64,000 bases of DNA. It comes from Collinsella sp. Its GTDB lineage: Bacteria; Actinomycetota; Coriobacteriia; Coriobacteriales; Coriobacteriaceae. The stretch lies in NCBI GenBank assembly GCA_018381235.1, contig JAGZSF010000014.1:10743-74742 (forward strand), written 5' to 3'. Of the stretch, positions 36,101 to 44,244 are shown one piece after another (within the stretch, counting starts at the first letter, position 1; each line of letters opens with the position of its first letter). The translations under genes and the position numbers were made by a program. Below the pieces are notes generated by a model. It made no database searches, was not told where the DNA came from, and saw only the letters and a list, made by a program, of their open reading frames with translations.

Positions 36101-36600
36101 ATGCGCGCGTCCGAAAGATCGGAAAGCGCCGCCACAAGGCTCGGGCTCGTGGGGACGGGCGCCGGGAAGGGAAAGTTGGGGTTGACCGCAGATGCGGTGG
36201 GCACGGGGCGCGTGGGCTGCTTGGACTGTGCGGGCGGTACCGTAAACGCGCGGACCGGCGTACGCAAGCCCTCGACGGGCTCGGCGCCACTGGCATCCAG
36301 ATACGCCAGCGCCGTGGCGATAACGTGCTTGCACATGCCGGAATAGCGGAAGGCGGCGGGACAATCGCAGTCGTAGTCGATCACCTCGTGCTCGTCCATG
36401 TCGAGCTCCACGTGCGTCTTGTACAGGTCGCCGCGCGAACCGCGCACCGAGCCCTCAACCGTCACGTTTTTGGAGAAGCGCGAGCCGCTGTCCTCGATCG
36501 ACAGCACGGCGCCGTTGAGCATGAGCGAACGCCCCTTCATAAAGGTGCCGCTCAACGCCGCCTCTTTGCGAAGCGCCTGCACAAACGTCCCCTGCGCCAT
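33127..36600 (-). CDS. SNF2/Rad54-family helicase with SWIM zinc finger
   Basis: 1157 residues. The N-terminal SWIM finger (YDCDCPAAFRYSGMCKHV, about residue 85) leads into a long family-specific middle region. The SNF2 ATPase core is at about 690-1140: GGILADDMGLGKTLQM, CPASLVYNW, VVLDEAQYIKN, LTGTPIENRL, then LFSQFTGMLDII and DRAHRIGQQHTVTVYKLI. This is the bacterial SWIM-SNF2 type, thought to remodel or clear proteins from DNA. ATG 36600 follows GGAGGAA. It lies 28 bp after dnaE and may be read with it. Confidence 0.94.
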   Translation of the reverse strand: MAQGTFVQALRKEAALSGTFMKGRSLMLNGAVLSIEDSGSRFSKNVTVEGSVRGSRGDLYKTHVELDMDEHEVIDYDCDCPAAFRYSGMCKHVIATALAYLDASGAEPVEGLRTPVRAFTVPPAQSKQPTRPVPTASAVNPNFPFPAPVPTSPSLVAALSDLSDARMDELVAMRRKLAGTIDPDAPKAVLEPSLVPYYNPLFADRFNWALEFRIRCGSVSYVVKDIDGMADAYVRGGTFSYGKKLTFAHVPEAFDDVSTKLLDFIAMTVAYLGDITSSRSASYDFARSGFVAERQLPVSEYSVVSVLDLLRGRTMSFEPAWSRGTTTHRSYEVAVESSPQGEGEVPAKRPPLLAAKIAPAAGGSYDLRLPADTHCFVASDAAYLVDTRRARRTDTAFAQHAAPFLSHLLPCRTPVHIAADQVGEFCRMALPILRDYTDLTAPAALDAVAPEPSFAMAIGVDDGLVTCKITVTYGDWSADLFSLGAPGSPFEEQRPGVPPRDTVAEFRVMDTAALYFDFYEGGLAFEERDDARLFHLLTEGLSALSELGEVMLSDRLRQISVRPAPKLSVRATVKSNLLDVELGTSGLSAADLAIYLDSYKRHQTFARLTSGDIVRLDEGARAAFGLAEDLGVDAVDLLDGVSLPASSTLFVDSMLARTPALEADRDAAFRRTVERLDTLGKMDFTVPVSLKATLRGYQVDGYQWLGSLEHLGLGGILADDMGLGKTLQMIAHILARVEAGDTKPTLVVCPASLVYNWTAELERFAPSLDVCAIVGAKAQRRVQIAGADEHNVVVTSYDLMRRDIDEYAEQDFARVVLDEAQYIKNPLTQVARAAKRLPAGVRFALTGTPIENRLSELWSIFDFLMPGLLGTRDSFAKRFESPVEHAEGDSAARLQALVSPFVLRRVKEEVVADLPEKIEDTVMAQLTGEQRKLYLANQDRIAQQVQHREASEFKKNKLKVLAELTKLRQICCDPHLHYADYKAGSAKLDTCMELVHGALDGGHRILLFSQFTGMLDIIGKRLAKEDIAFLKLTGASSKESRAKMVAQFQAGEVPVFLISLKAGGVGLNLTAADVVIHYDPWWNVAAQDQATDRAHRIGQQHTVTVYKLIAKDTIEERIMQMQESKRDLVNSVLGGDGISSALFTREDVLALLGGDGR

Positions 36601-36628
36601 CACTTCCTCCAATCTCACCCGGGGTAGC

Positions 36629-39600
36629 TTAGATAACCGTCACGCGGCCTTGGTTGCCGACGATGGCCTTTGCCTCTGCCAGCAGCGGAATCGAGCGTGC
36701 ATTGACCTTGGCCGGCACCTCAGCACGCAGCACGCGCCCGTCGACTTGCTCAATAAAGATCTCCACGCGGTCGCCGCCCGGGTTGGTGGTGAGCACCGTG
36801 GCCAGGCGCGCCATATTGCCCTGGCTAAATCGACTGTTGGGCACCATGACCTCAAAGACCTTGGGCTTGTTTTTCTCCTCGCTAAGCTCCAGCGGCACGA
36901 TCTCCTGCGCGATGATCTGGTCGCCGCGGTCCGAGCGCTCGAGCTTGCCCTTAATGCGCACAAACGCATCGGACAGCTGCGCGCCGGTCTCGGGATCGAC
37001 CTCGCCGTACAGGTACCCCTCGGCCTCCTTGTAGGTCTTGGGGAACACCACGACCGTGGCCTCGCCTTCCATGTCTTCGAGCTGCACGATGCCCATGGGG
37101 TCGCCGTTTTTGGTCACGCGCTTGGACACGCTCGAGACCATGCCGGCCCACCACAGCGCCTTGCCCTCGGGAATCTCCTGGTTGATGGTGCCGCCCGTAG
37201 GATTCTGAACCTCGTAGCCGGTGTCGATCTGCGAGAACGAGAAGTCGCGCGCTTTGCTAAGTGCATACTCAAACGGGCGCAGCGGGTGGTCCGAGACATA
37301 GATGCCCAGGACCTCCTTCTCCTGGCTCAGCTTAAGGTGGCGGTCCCACTCCTGGCCATCCGGATCGGGTACGCTCACCTCAAAGCCCGAGCCCTCAACG
37401 TCGCCAAACATATCGAAGAACGACGTCTGGCCGCTCGCGCGGTCCTTCTGGCGCTTTACCGCGGCATCGATGATGTTCTCGGGGTTGTTCTTGTCCACAA
37501 AGTGCATCATCTGGCGACGCGGATACCCCGTGGAGTCGAAGGCGCCTGCCTTGATCAGCGATTCGATCACGCGACGGTTGGCCTGGCTCGAGTCCACGCG
37601 CTCGACAAAGTCGTGCAGCGTCTTAAACGGACCGCCCGCCTCGCGCTCGGCGATAATCGCCTGCGCCACGCCGGTGCCCACGCCGCGGATACCGGCCAGA
37701 CCAAAGCGCACGCCTTCCTTGGTAGCCGTGAACTCGGTACCGGACTCGTTGACATCTGGCGACAGCACGGGGATGCCGTCGTGACGGCACGCCGAGACGT
37801 AGTGCACGATCTTGTCGGTCTTACCCGTATAGGACGTCAGAACGGCCGCCATGTACTCATGCGGATAGTGCGCCTTGAGCCATGCCGTCTGCATAACCAG
37901 GATGGCGTAACCGGCGGAGTGCGACTTATTGAAGGCGTAGGACGCGAACTCAAGGACATCGTCCCAAATCTTCTGGGCGACCTCGCGCGTGTAGTTGTTC
38001 TTGATAGCGCCATTCATCCAGTGGTCGTAAGTGGTCTCGTCCGAGCCATCCTCCCAGTGGAGCACCGTCGACGTGAGCAGCTTAATCTTTTTCTTGGCCA
38101 CGGGCTTACGGATACGCGAGTCCGATTCGCCCTTGGAGAAGCCGCACATCTCGACGGAGATGAGCATAACCTGCTCCTGGTAGACCATGGTGCCGTAGGT
38201 TTCGCCCAGGATGTCGTCCAGACGGTCGTCGTAGGAGACGGCCGGCTCCTTGCCGTTCATACGGTTGATGTAGGACGAGACCATGCCGGCGCCCAGCGGG
38301 CCCGGGCGGTACAGGGCGATCAATGCCACGACGTGTTTGTACTCGGTGGGCTTCATGTTCTTGATCGTGGCCGTCATGCCGGCGGACTCGACCTGGAAGA
38401 CGCCGGCGGTGTGGCCGGAGCCCATGAGCTTAAAGATCTCGGGGTCGTCAAAGGGAATCTCTTCCTCTTTGATGTCGATGCCGAAATTCTTTTTGATGTT
38501 TGCCTTAGCCTTGGAGATAACCGTCAGCGTGCGCAGGCCCAGGAAGTCCATCTTGAGCAGGCCCATGTCGGCAACGGTATGGCCCTCGTACTGGGTAATC
38601 TCGACGCCGCCCTTGGTATCGAGCTTGGTGGGCACATGCTCGTTGACGGGATCGCGGCAGATCAGGACGGCGCACGCGTGCACACCCTCGCCACGGGTGA
38701 GGCCCTCGATCGAGAGCGCCGTGTCGATGATACGGCGGGCGTCGTCATCCTTTTTATAGGCCTCGGCAAAGTCGGGGTTAAACAGATCCTCTTTGCCGGG
38801 TTGCTTTTCGAGCACCTGCTTGAGCTTGACCTTGGGGTCGCTCGAGACCATCTTGGACAGGCGCTGGCCCATGTAGACCGGGTAGTCCAGCACGCGCGCG
38901 GCGTCGTTGATGGCCTGCTTGGCCTTAATGGTCGAGTAGGTGATGACGTGGGTGACCTTCTCGGGACCGTAGAGCTGGCGAACGTGCTCCACGACCTCGA
39001 GGCGCCGCTCATCGTCGAAGTCCATATCGATATCGGGCATCTCGGTACGCTGCGGGGACAGGAACCTCTCGAACATCAGGCCGTTCTCGAGCGGGTCGAA
39101 CGCGGTGATGTTCATGGCGTAGGCGACGATAGCGCCGGCGGCCGAGCCACGGCCGGGACCGACGCCGATGCCGTTGTCCTTGGCCCATTGCACGTACTCG
39201 GCGACGATCAAAAAGTAGGCGGCAAAGCCCTTGTCGCAGATGACCTTGTATTCGTACTCAAAGCGCTCTTTGATGTTGACGCCACAGATCTCGCGCGTGG
39301 CCCAGTCGTCACCGTAGTGTTGGCGCAGGCCCTTCTCGCACTCGCGGCGGAACTGGCTCTCGTGCGTCTCGCCGGGATCGAGCAACGGGAAGCGCGGCAG
39401 GATGATGGAGTCCCAGTCCAGCTCAACGTAGCACTTGTCGGCAATCTCGAGCGTGTTGTCGCAGGCCTCGGGGCAATACGGGAACATCGCCCGCATCTCC
39501 TCCTCGGTCTTCATGTAAAACTCCGAGCCGGTCATGCGCATGCGGTTGGGGTCGTCGACCTTGGCGTTCATGCCGATGCACATGATGACGTCCTGCACGG

Positions 39601-40432
39601 GCGCGTCCTCGCGGCGCAGGTAGTGGAAGTCGTTGGTGGCGATGACCTTGACGCCCACCTGCTTGGCGATGTCGATGAGCGTGCGGTCCATCTGCTCGTC
39701 GGTCAGGCCGTTGTCGGTGGTGATGCCGTGTTCCTGGATCTCGATGTAGAAGTCACCGGGGTCGAAGGTGTCGCGGAAGGTCTCGGCCCACTTGATGGCG
39801 CCCTCCATGTCACCGCGGTCGATGTATTTGGGGATGATGCCCGCGATGCAGGCGCTCGTGCAGATCATGCCCTTGGCGTGGCGGCGCAGGTTGTCGAGCG
39901 TCACGCGGGGCTTGTAGTAAAAGCCCTGCACGGCGGCCTCGGAAACCGTCTGCATCAGGTTGACGTAGCCCTCCTGGTCCTTGGCCAGAAGGATCATGTG
40001 GTAGAGCTCGGGCTTGTGGTCGCGGGCGAGCGTCTCGTCCGGCGTAAAGTAGACCTCGCAGCCAAAGATGGGCTTGATGACCAGGGGCGGCTTGAGCTCG
40101 TCGATGTTGCCCTTCTCGTCCCACATGGCCATGTCCTTCACATACTGGGCATGCTCGCGCGGGTTTTCCTCGGGATCGGGCTCCACCAGCTCGTCGCGGC
40201 GGTCCTTTTCCAGGAAGGCCTTGTCGTGGCTCCAGGTTTTGTACTCGGGCGTGTTGTGGTTGACGGCGTCGCAGGCCAGCGCCAGGTCGGGCACGCCATA
40301 CATGTAGCCGTGGTCGGTAATGGCGACGGCGGGCATGCCCAGCTCTACGGCACGATTGACCATATCCTGGATACGGGTTGCGCCGTCGAGCATGGAAAAG
40401 ACAGTGTGGTTGTGCAGATGGACGAATGCCAT
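36629..40432 (-). CDS. dnaE: DNA polymerase III alpha subunit
   Basis: 1267 residues, full-length DnaE. The PHP domain opens with FVHLHNHTVFSMLDGA. The polymerase palm has GVGPGRGSAAGA and PDIDMDFDDERR with the catalytic acids. The finger region (KSHSAGYAILVMQTAWLKAHYP), helix-hairpin-helix (GLAGIRGVGTGVAQAII) and OB domain (WWAGMVSSV) follow in order. It is the replicative polymerase. ATG 40432 begins directly at the PHP domain as in other DnaE. Upstream is a long hairpin that separates it from addA. Confidence 0.98.
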   Translation of the reverse strand: MAFVHLHNHTVFSMLDGATRIQDMVNRAVELGMPAVAITDHGYMYGVPDLALACDAVNHNTPEYKTWSHDKAFLEKDRRDELVEPDPEENPREHAQYVKDMAMWDEKGNIDELKPPLVIKPIFGCEVYFTPDETLARDHKPELYHMILLAKDQEGYVNLMQTVSEAAVQGFYYKPRVTLDNLRRHAKGMICTSACIAGIIPKYIDRGDMEGAIKWAETFRDTFDPGDFYIEIQEHGITTDNGLTDEQMDRTLIDIAKQVGVKVIATNDFHYLRREDAPVQDVIMCIGMNAKVDDPNRMRMTGSEFYMKTEEEMRAMFPYCPEACDNTLEIADKCYVELDWDSIILPRFPLLDPGETHESQFRRECEKGLRQHYGDDWATREICGVNIKERFEYEYKVICDKGFAAYFLIVAEYVQWAKDNGIGVGPGRGSAAGAIVAYAMNITAFDPLENGLMFERFLSPQRTEMPDIDMDFDDERRLEVVEHVRQLYGPEKVTHVITYSTIKAKQAINDAARVLDYPVYMGQRLSKMVSSDPKVKLKQVLEKQPGKEDLFNPDFAEAYKKDDDARRIIDTALSIEGLTRGEGVHACAVLICRDPVNEHVPTKLDTKGGVEITQYEGHTVADMGLLKMDFLGLRTLTVISKAKANIKKNFGIDIKEEEIPFDDPEIFKLMGSGHTAGVFQVESAGMTATIKNMKPTEYKHVVALIALYRPGPLGAGMVSSYINRMNGKEPAVSYDDRLDDILGETYGTMVYQEQVMLISVEMCGFSKGESDSRIRKPVAKKKIKLLTSTVLHWEDGSDETTYDHWMNGAIKNNYTREVAQKIWDDVLEFASYAFNKSHSAGYAILVMQTAWLKAHYPHEYMAAVLTSYTGKTDKIVHYVSACRHDGIPVLSPDVNESGTEFTATKEGVRFGLAGIRGVGTGVAQAIIAEREAGGPFKTLHDFVERVDSSQANRRVIESLIKAGAFDSTGYPRRQMMHFVDKNNPENIIDAAVKRQKDRASGQTSFFDMFGDVEGSGFEVSVPDPDGQEWDRHLKLSQEKEVLGIYVSDHPLRPFEYALSKARDFSFSQIDTGYEVQNPTGGTINQEIPEGKALWWAGMVSSVSKRVTKNGDPMGIVQLEDMEGEATVVVFPKTYKEAEGYLYGEVDPETGAQLSDAFVRIKGKLERSDRGDQIIAQEIVPLELSEEKNKPKVFEVMVPNSRFSQGNMARLATVLTTNPGGDRVEIFIEQVDGRVLRAEVPAKVNARSIPLLAEAKAIVGNQGRVTVI

Positions 40433-40533
40433 GTGATGAGCTCCGATGCGGGTTCGTGTTCTGACTGAACGATTTTACCGCACGGCACGGACGGCACCCG
40501 AACCTAGCCAAACCAACACGGCTCCTCTTGCAG

Positions 40534-40596
40534 TTGCGGTGAAATGCGGACTGTTTGGCGGCTTTTTTGGCCAAAACAGTCCGTATTCCACCGCAA
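40534..40596 (-). terminator. Long hairpin after addA
   Basis: 23-nt arms at 40534-40556 and 40574-40596 pair with two G-T-type differences around a 17-nt loop containing TTTTTT. It sits just downstream of addA on the minus strand, so it probably ends the addBA transcript; it may be another intergenic palindrome. Confidence 0.6.
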
Positions 40597-40608
40597 GTTA
40601 TCTGAGGG

Positions 40609-43600
40609 CTAGAGGTTGTAGGTGACCACTTGAGGTTCGGCGGGTTCGACGAAGATGGTTGGATCCGGCTGCTCCACGCGGACGAACTTGACGGTCACGG
40701 CCTCAAAGCCCGCCTTGTGCAACACGTCGGCGTAAACGCGCGCCTGCAGGGCGTGCTTCTCGAGCAGCTGGTCCGGCGTCTCGTCCGGCGTGCCGCCCGT
40801 CTTGTAATCAATGACCAGGGCGCGCGACGGATCGGCCGGGTCGGTGGCCAGTGCATCGATGGCGCCCTCGGCATAGGCACCGTAGCGAGCGATGTCCTCG
40901 TCCTCGCAGCCCAGCGAAAAGAACGGCACCTCGGCGCGAACGCACGGCCACGCGAGCAGGTCGGCACGAACAGCCGACTTGAGCCAGCGGTCCAGGGCAA
41001 CGTCGAAGCGTTCGCGCTGCTCCGGCGTCAGGCGCCACAAGCGTGCCAGCGCATCGGCACGCGCGGCGGGCAACGCGTCGGCACCCATCTCGATGAGCCA
41101 CTGGCAGGCGGCGTGGAAGGCCGAGCCCAGCGCCATGGGATTGCCGGCGGGCTCGACAGCGGCCACGTCTGCATCGGTTATTTCCGAGCCATCCGACTCT
41201 GCATCATCGCCGGACTCGTCCATGGGAACACGAGCCTCGGCGGCACGGTCTTCCGTCTCGGCATGGAGCGCCGCGGCGATTGACGAGTAGCTATACGAGT
41301 CACGCGCCGGGAACGGACAGGTGCCCATGCGCACGCCCACTGCCTGGGGATACACAAGCTCAAACGAATCGGGCTTGGGGTCGGCAGGACCGGGGACGAT
41401 TGTGCTGGCCGAATCGTCGGCAGCATCTGCATCGGCATCGCCACGAACAAGCCTGCCCTCGGCATCCAGCGAAGCGTTGGCCTCAAACGCCTGCTCGCCA
41501 AAGGTAAAGTCCGAAAGCGAAATGAGCTCGTAGTCGCCCGGCTGGGAGTTGTCGAACACCAGGCGGTCGGCATCGAGCTGCGGCATGTCCAGAGCGTCGG
41601 TCGGCAAAATACGGCGCAGCACATCGTAGGTCAGATCGGTCTCGACGTCGAAGGTCGGCGCCGTCACCTTGCCACGGCTCACGCCGGCATCCATCGCCAA
41701 GATCACCAGCTCGCGCGCACGCGTCATGGCAACGTAGAGCAAGCGGGCCCGCTCCTCGAGCGAAAGCTGCAGATCATCGTTGCGCAGGCGAGCAAATGCC
41801 TCGGCAGGAGAACCCGTCGCGCAGACATCCTCCATGAGCTCCGGCGGCAACCACAGCGACGTGCCCTTGCCCTTAAACGCATGCTCAAACTGCTTTTTGA
41901 CGTCATCGCCCTTCACAAAGGTACCGTCGGCGAGCTTAACGCCATCAAAACGAGCTGGCAGTGCCACGACCTGCGCTCCGCCCTCGACACGCCCCATATG
42001 AGCCGCACCGGACGGCTTGCGCACGCCAAAACACTCGGCAACCGCTACGACCGGATACTCCAGACCCTTGGACGCATGCACGGTCATGATGCGCACCGCG
42101 CCGTCGCCCTCCTCGTTGAGGGCACCCGGGGCTTCCTTGCCCGCCAAGAAGCGGTCGAAGGCCAGCGCGATGGAACGCGGCGAGTTACCGAACTCGGCCT
42201 CCGCCTCGGCCACGGCGTCGAGCGCCTTGAGCACGTTGGCGGCAATGGCCTTGCCCTCGGGACCGCGCTGTGCCAGACGCACAAACCAGCCGGAGGCGTT
42301 GACCACGTCGCGCGCGATGGCGGCGAACGAATCGCGGCCCACGCGACGAAGCGCATACCGCAGCACCTCGCGGGCGCGCGTCACGAGCGGCAGATCTTGC
42401 AGACCCGGCACGTCGAAATCACTCATGATGCCCGCGTCGATATTCCGGCGCGAGGTCTCCCCCGTCTCGCTATCGAGCTTGGTCGCCAGCGCCAGGAACT
42501 CCTGAGCGCCGAGCGCAAACATCGGCGAGGCGAGCAGCGGCATAAGGCCCTGCGCCGTATCGGCCGGATTGGCGAGCGCACATACCAGGGCGCGCACCGT
42601 CTGCACCTCGGCTGCCTGGGCAAAGACCGAACCACCCGCGATGACGCAGTCGAGCCCCTGGTCGCGGAAGGCCTGGGCGTAGACGTCGGCGTTGGTCATG
42701 CGGCCCAGCAGCAGCACCATGCCGCCCTGGGGCTGGCCGGCATCGGCAAGCGCGCGGAAGCGCCCGGCGATCGCACGGGCTTTGGCCTGCGTGCGCTCCT
42801 GCGTACTGCCGCCGGCAACAAAGAGGGCCTGGCGACGCGAGGCGTCTGTCACCAGCGTGTCCTTGCGGCCGTCGCTCGCTTCAAGATCCAAAAAGCCCTG
42901 CATCAGGCCGCCGTCATCGCCGTCGAAGACGCGTGCCACGTAACGCAGCACCTCGTCATGGCTGCGGAAGTTGCGCACGAGCTTGACGAGTTCGCCGGCA
43001 GGGGCGTCGGCCACGGCAGTCGCCTCGGGCGCGGCAGACGAGCCCACCTTGCGCTCCTGACGACGGAACACCTCGACCTCGGCGCCACGGAAGCGATAGA
43101 TGGACTGCTGCGCATCGCCCACGGTGCACAGCGCGCGCTCCCCCGCACCCGTCAGGTAGCGTATCAGATCGACCTGCATCTGGTCGGTATCCTGAAACTC
43201 ATCGATCATGACCATCTTAAAGCGGCCCTCGTACGCAGCACGGATGGCCGGGTAATCGCGCAGGGCCTCGTAGGCCATACGCAGCAGGTCGTTATTATCG
43301 AGGGCGGACTGGGCAGCCTTCAGCGCGCGATACTCGGCCTCCACGGAACGGGCCAGGCCCACCAGTGCATCGAGCGCCGGGGCACCGCAGGCAAGCACGA
43401 TATTGATAAACGCATCGGCGGCCTCGGCCTTGAGCAGCTCGACCTGCTCCTTAGGGAATGCCTTGCTCGCGCGTGGCATGGTGCATGACATCATGAGTCG
43501 CGCCGCATCGACCATGGTCTTGCCGCTCGCCTCGAACGCGTCGATGGCATCGAGCGCCGTCTGCGCCTTCTCGGTCGCGGCCTTGCTTGCGCCCAGCGCC

Positions 43601-44241
43601 GCGCGATAGGCATCGGCGAGTGCCGAGGTATCGGCCTGGCCGCGCGCCACGCGCACGTCGTCCATACCGCCCGGCAACTGGCTCGACAGCTCCAGCAGGT
43701 CGCGCACCAGACCCTTGATGGTCGTACCGCCGCCAAAGGAACCGCCCTCGCCCGCCATGGGATACCAGGCATAGAGGGCCTTGAGCGATGCCGCGAGCTC
43801 GGGGGCGGCATCGGGTGCCGTCGCGCGACCCAGCACATGCTCAACAGCCTGGTCCATGAGCTCGTCGGTATCGGTGAGCACCGTGAACTCGGGGTCGATG
43901 CCCAGCTCCAGCGCGTGCGCGCGCAGGATACGCGAGCACATGCCGTGAATGGTCGAAATCCACGCGTCGTCGACGGTCAGTGCTTCCTCGTCCATGCCCT
44001 CGTCGATAAGCGCACGGCGCACGCGGTCGCGAATCTCGGCCGCGGCATCTTTGGTAAAGGTAATGGCGAGCACCTGGTCCAGATGCTCAACGAACGGACC
44101 GGATTCGGGCGAGAGCGCATAGACGATGCGGCGCGTGAGGGTAAAGGTCTTACCCGAACCGGCGCCCGCCGAGACAAACAGCGGGCGGTCGAGCGTTTTG
44201 ACAATCTGCAGCTGTTGCGGCATCAAAGTCGAAAGATCCAT
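40609..44241 (-). CDS. addA: AddA-like UvrD helicase/nuclease
   Basis: 1210 residues. The UvrD-type helicase core has SAGAGSGKTFTLTRR (Walker A, about residue 25), LAITFTKDAAAEIRDRV, ISTIHGMCSRIL, VMIDEFQDTD and VRIMTVHASKGLEYPVV. The C-terminal PD-(D/E)XK nuclease has ALVIDYKTGG. Together these define AddA, which with AddB resects double-strand breaks for RecA loading. It starts 3 bp after the addB stop. It is on the short side of normal AddA length. Confidence 0.92.
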   Translation of the reverse strand: MDLSTLMPQQLQIVKTLDRPLFVSAGAGSGKTFTLTRRIVYALSPESGPFVEHLDQVLAITFTKDAAAEIRDRVRRALIDEGMDEEALTVDDAWISTIHGMCSRILRAHALELGIDPEFTVLTDTDELMDQAVEHVLGRATAPDAAPELAASLKALYAWYPMAGEGGSFGGGTTIKGLVRDLLELSSQLPGGMDDVRVARGQADTSALADAYRAALGASKAATEKAQTALDAIDAFEASGKTMVDAARLMMSCTMPRASKAFPKEQVELLKAEAADAFINIVLACGAPALDALVGLARSVEAEYRALKAAQSALDNNDLLRMAYEALRDYPAIRAAYEGRFKMVMIDEFQDTDQMQVDLIRYLTGAGERALCTVGDAQQSIYRFRGAEVEVFRRQERKVGSSAAPEATAVADAPAGELVKLVRNFRSHDEVLRYVARVFDGDDGGLMQGFLDLEASDGRKDTLVTDASRRQALFVAGGSTQERTQAKARAIAGRFRALADAGQPQGGMVLLLGRMTNADVYAQAFRDQGLDCVIAGGSVFAQAAEVQTVRALVCALANPADTAQGLMPLLASPMFALGAQEFLALATKLDSETGETSRRNIDAGIMSDFDVPGLQDLPLVTRAREVLRYALRRVGRDSFAAIARDVVNASGWFVRLAQRGPEGKAIAANVLKALDAVAEAEAEFGNSPRSIALAFDRFLAGKEAPGALNEEGDGAVRIMTVHASKGLEYPVVAVAECFGVRKPSGAAHMGRVEGGAQVVALPARFDGVKLADGTFVKGDDVKKQFEHAFKGKGTSLWLPPELMEDVCATGSPAEAFARLRNDDLQLSLEERARLLYVAMTRARELVILAMDAGVSRGKVTAPTFDVETDLTYDVLRRILPTDALDMPQLDADRLVFDNSQPGDYELISLSDFTFGEQAFEANASLDAEGRLVRGDADADAADDSASTIVPGPADPKPDSFELVYPQAVGVRMGTCPFPARDSYSYSSIAAALHAETEDRAAEARVPMDESGDDAESDGSEITDADVAAVEPAGNPMALGSAFHAACQWLIEMGADALPAARADALARLWRLTPEQRERFDVALDRWLKSAVRADLLAWPCVRAEVPFFSLGCEDEDIARYGAYAEGAIDALATDPADPSRALVIDYKTGGTPDETPDQLLEKHALQARVYADVLHKAGFEAVTVKFVRVEQPDPTIFVEPAEPQVVTYNL

Positions 44242-44244
44242 GGT

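Noticed and set aside
36398..40468. 1356-codon open frame opposite dnaE on the plus strand
   Set aside because: It mirrors the dnaE codons; the protein is His/Val/Leu-rich with no domain. High-GC coding on one strand leaves such open frames on the other.
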